Assembly: GCA_020431645.1 (NCBI GenBank)
Contig: JAGQHW010000012.1
Span: 1-33,971 of the forward strand
Direction of reading: 5' to 3'
Length of the DNA stretch: 33,971 nucleotides
Source of the DNA: Carnobacterium sp.
GTDB taxonomy: Bacteria; Bacillota; Bacilli; Lactobacillales; Carnobacteriaceae
Both the position numbers and the translations under genes were made by a program. Positions 32,028 through 33,971 of the stretch are shown in pieces (position 1 is the first letter of the stretch; each line of letters begins with the position of its first letter). The notes below the pieces were generated by a model that saw nothing but the letters and a program-made list of their open reading frames with translations, was not told the DNA's origin and searched no databases.

Positions 32028-33161
32028 ATGATGATTGAAGCAATAAAAGATATAGTGATGCATTCAGGATTTACGAACCTCTCTTATAAACACGTTATTA
32101 TGATTGGTATTGCTTGTCTCTTTTTATATTTAGCGATAAAAAAAGGGTATGAACCTTATTTGTTGATACCCATTGCTTTTGGTATGTTATTAGTCAATTT
32201 ACCAACAGGAGGATTAATGGCACCGCCTCTGGACGGTACGAATGGTGGGTTATTGTATTATTTGTATCAAGGGACAAACTTAGGTATCTATCCACCTTTA
32301 ATTTTTCTTTGTCTAGGAGCAGCAACAGATTTTGGTCCTTTAATTGCTAACCCTAAGACGCTATTGCTTGGTGGAGCAGCTCAGATTGGAATATTTGTCG
32401 CATTTTTTGGAGCTTTAGCTATGGGTATGTTAGGACCAGAAGCGGCGTCTGTAGGGATTATCGGTGGAGCAGATGGACCAACAGCTATTTTTTTAACAAG
32501 TAAATTGGCTCCTCACTTGCTTTCAAGCATTGCCTTAGCGGCCTATTCCTATATGGCCCTTGTCCCCATTATTCAGCCACCTATTATTAGATTATTAACA
32601 ACAAAAAAAGAACGAGAGATAAAAATGGAGCAGTTGAGACCAGTCTCACAAAAAGAGAAAATATTATTTCCAATAGTTGTAACAATTTTTGTTATTCTAT
32701 TATTGCCCTCATCAGCTCCTTTAATTGGAATGCTTATGCTTGGAAATCTAATTAAAGAAAGTGGTCGAGTACCAAATATTACCAATACACTTCAACATTC
32801 TTTGATGTATATCATCACCATATTTTTAGGGATCACCGTTGGCGCAAAAGCCGAAGCAGAATTATTTTTATCTATTCAAACGGCTAAGATTATTCTATTA
32901 GGACTCATTGCATTTGCGATTGGAACAGCGGGCGGCGTATTAATGGGTAAATTAATGTGTCGATTAACGAATGGTAAAGTCAATCCAATGATTGGTGCAG
33001 CTGGTGTTTCAGCAGTTCCAATGGCCGCACGTGTTGTTCAAAAAGAAGGAGTAAAAGCAAACCCTTCTAATTTCTTGCTCATGCATGCAATGGGTCCCAA
33101 TGTTGCCGGTGTGATTGGCTCTGCTGTAGCTGCTGGTGTTTTGTTGCAATTTTTTGGTTAA
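32028..33161 (+). CDS. oadB: Oxaloacetate decarboxylase beta subunit, sodium pump
   Basis: A 377-residue membrane decarboxylase that couples decarboxylation of carboxybiotin to export of sodium. About nine hydrophobic helices are present. The signature Na-binding/re-entrant regions are visible: GGADGPTAIFLTSKL in the middle and NPMIGAAGVSAVPMAARV plus NFLLMHAMGPNVAGVIGSA at the C-terminus. Two adjacent ATG codons follow GAGGAG; the first is used. Highly typical of OadB/GcdB/MmdB; the oad assignment rests on oadA in the same operon. Confidence 0.94.
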   Translation: MMIEAIKDIVMHSGFTNLSYKHVIMIGIACLFLYLAIKKGYEPYLLIPIAFGMLLVNLPTGGLMAPPLDGTNGGLLYYLYQGTNLGIYPPLIFLCLGAATDFGPLIANPKTLLLGGAAQIGIFVAFFGALAMGMLGPEAASVGIIGGADGPTAIFLTSKLAPHLLSSIALAAYSYMALVPIIQPPIIRLLTTKKEREIKMEQLRPVSQKEKILFPIVVTIFVILLLPSSAPLIGMLMLGNLIKESGRVPNITNTLQHSLMYIITIFLGITVGAKAEAELFLSIQTAKIILLGLIAFAIGTAGGVLMGKLMCRLTNGKVNPMIGAAGVSAVPMAARVVQKEGVKANPSNFLLMHAMGPNVAGVIGSAVAAGVLLQFFG

Positions 33162-33236
33162 CGGAAGAAAGAATTAGATTTGCTACAACTAAAGAGTTAG
33201 AAATTAGTTAGATTATCTTTAATTGGAGGGATTTAG

Positions 33237-33971
33237 ATGAGAGAAAAATTGATGGCGATGCTAGATGCGCGAAAAGAAGAAATGATTGAAATTCGAAGAC
33301 ACTTGCATGCACACCCGGAATTATCTTATCAAGAAGAAGAAACAGCTGCTTACATTGCAAGTTTTTATCAAGGTAAAGAAGCAACAGTGGAAAAAAATGT
33401 TGGCGGAAACGGTGTTGTAGTCACTATTGAAGGAGGAAAGTCTGGCGAGACACTTGCTTTAAGAGCTGATTTTGATGCTTTGCCAATTGAAGAAGAAACT
33501 GGCTTATCTTTTGCATCAAAGAATAAAGGTGTCATGCATGCATGCGGACACGATGCACATACTGCTTATCTAATGGTATTAGCGGATTGCTTGATTGAAT
33601 TAAAAGCTGAAATTCCAGGGACAATAAAAATCGTCCATCAACATGGTGAAGAAGCCCCTCCTGGTGGTGCTAAATATATATTGGAATCTGGCCTGTTAGA
33701 TGATGTAGATCATATCGTGGGTATTCATGTGATGCCTGAATACCCAGTTGGTACTGTTGCTTATCGAAGTGGCGCCGCAATGGCTGGGGGAACACAATTC
33801 AAAATTGAGATTAAAGGGATAGGCGGCCATGCTTCCACACCACATAAGGCAAATGATGCGATTGTAGCCGGCTCCTACTTTGTAACTGCACTTCAAACAG
33901 TGAGTAGTCGACGATTGAACCCCTTTGAAGTTGGTGTAGTAACAGTAGGTTCATTTGAAGGTAAAGGGTCC
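33237..33971 (+). CDS. M20-family amidohydrolase (3' end outside window)
   Basis: The first 245 codons of an M20D metallo-amidohydrolase, of the kind that deacylates N-acyl amino acids or hydrolyses hippurate-like substrates. It begins ATG 33237 with GGAGGG 6 bases upstream, and stays open to the window edge. Motifs: EIRRHLHAHPELSYQE, the metal-binding Asp in LRADFDALPIEE, HACGHDAHTAYL (Cys and His ligands), QHGEEAPPGGAKY, and the dimer-domain GIGGHASTPHKANDAI. It lies 75 bases after oadB and may be read with the operon. No stop falls in the window, so it is easily missed. Confidence 0.92.
   Translation, partial: MREKLMAMLDARKEEMIEIRRHLHAHPELSYQEEETAAYIASFYQGKEATVEKNVGGNGVVVTIEGGKSGETLALRADFDALPIEEETGLSFASKNKGVMHACGHDAHTAYLMVLADCLIELKAEIPGTIKIVHQHGEEAPPGGAKYILESGLLDDVDHIVGIHVMPEYPVGTVAYRSGAAMAGGTQFKIEIKGIGGHASTPHKANDAIVAGSYFVTALQTVSSRRLNPFEVGVVTVGSFEGKGS

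Noticed and set aside
1..33971. CRISPR array, tRNA, rRNA, transposase, integrase or prophage genes.
   Set aside because: No regularly spaced repeats, cloverleaf-like sequence, DDE transposase or recombinase motifs were seen on either strand.

Overview
The window looks like chromosome of a low-GC Gram-positive bacterium of the order Lactobacillales, in the Enterococcaceae/Carnobacteriaceae range. The signs are AT-rich sequence, strong AGGAGG-type ribosome sites, frequent GTG/TTG starts, a PyrR attenuator, cre-like CcpA sites and a soluble-biotin-carrier oxaloacetate decarboxylase operon. The genus cannot be fixed from sequence alone. No tRNA, rRNA, CRISPR array, insertion sequence or integrase was seen. 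The first gene (AlkD-like) and the last gene (M20 amidohydrolase) are cut by the window edges.

1-4460: an AlkD-like DNA repair protein, then a group with a glutathione/aldehyde flavour: a glyoxalase-I-like VOC protein (minus strand), a YghU-type glutathione transferase, a YbaK-type aminoacyl-tRNA deacylase coupled to glyoxalase II, and a DMT-type transporter. 4497-6721 (minus): a WYL-domain regulator followed by FabV/Ter enoyl reductase.

7005-15273 (plus): the standout region. Six closely spaced genes run in one direction: two dynamin-like GTPases, a small two-helix membrane protein, a 1082-residue HerA/FtsK-class ATPase with a serine-rich-flanked Gly/Ala hydrophobic hairpin, an LHH-family (HNH/EndoVII) nuclease toxin, and a SUKH immunity-like protein. 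The upstream region carries extended -10 elements, a cre-like box and a perfect 22-bp palindrome; a strong terminator closes the unit. I infer a membrane-associated conflict system (phage defence or toxin delivery) of a composition I cannot match to a named system.

15836-23701: adenosine deaminase, a 7TM-PAS-GGDEF diguanylate cyclase, a TspO/MBR-related membrane protein with a structured leader, a small membrane protein, a FUSC-type membrane protein, a CofE-like protein and a NUDIX hydrolase. 23768-28631: PyrR-controlled uracil permease, a YehS/DUF1456 protein, an OsmC-family protein, an uncharacterised 342-residue protein, and a flavodoxin-fold oxidoreductase with a 60-residue partner.

28718-33971: a Gfo/Idh/MocA oxidoreductase (minus), then the oxaloacetate decarboxylase operon (carboxyltransferase alpha, gamma-like anchor, separate biotin carrier, beta sodium pump) preceded by a cre site and followed by an M20 amidohydrolase. 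Most convergent gene pairs are separated by long, nearly perfect bidirectional terminators.
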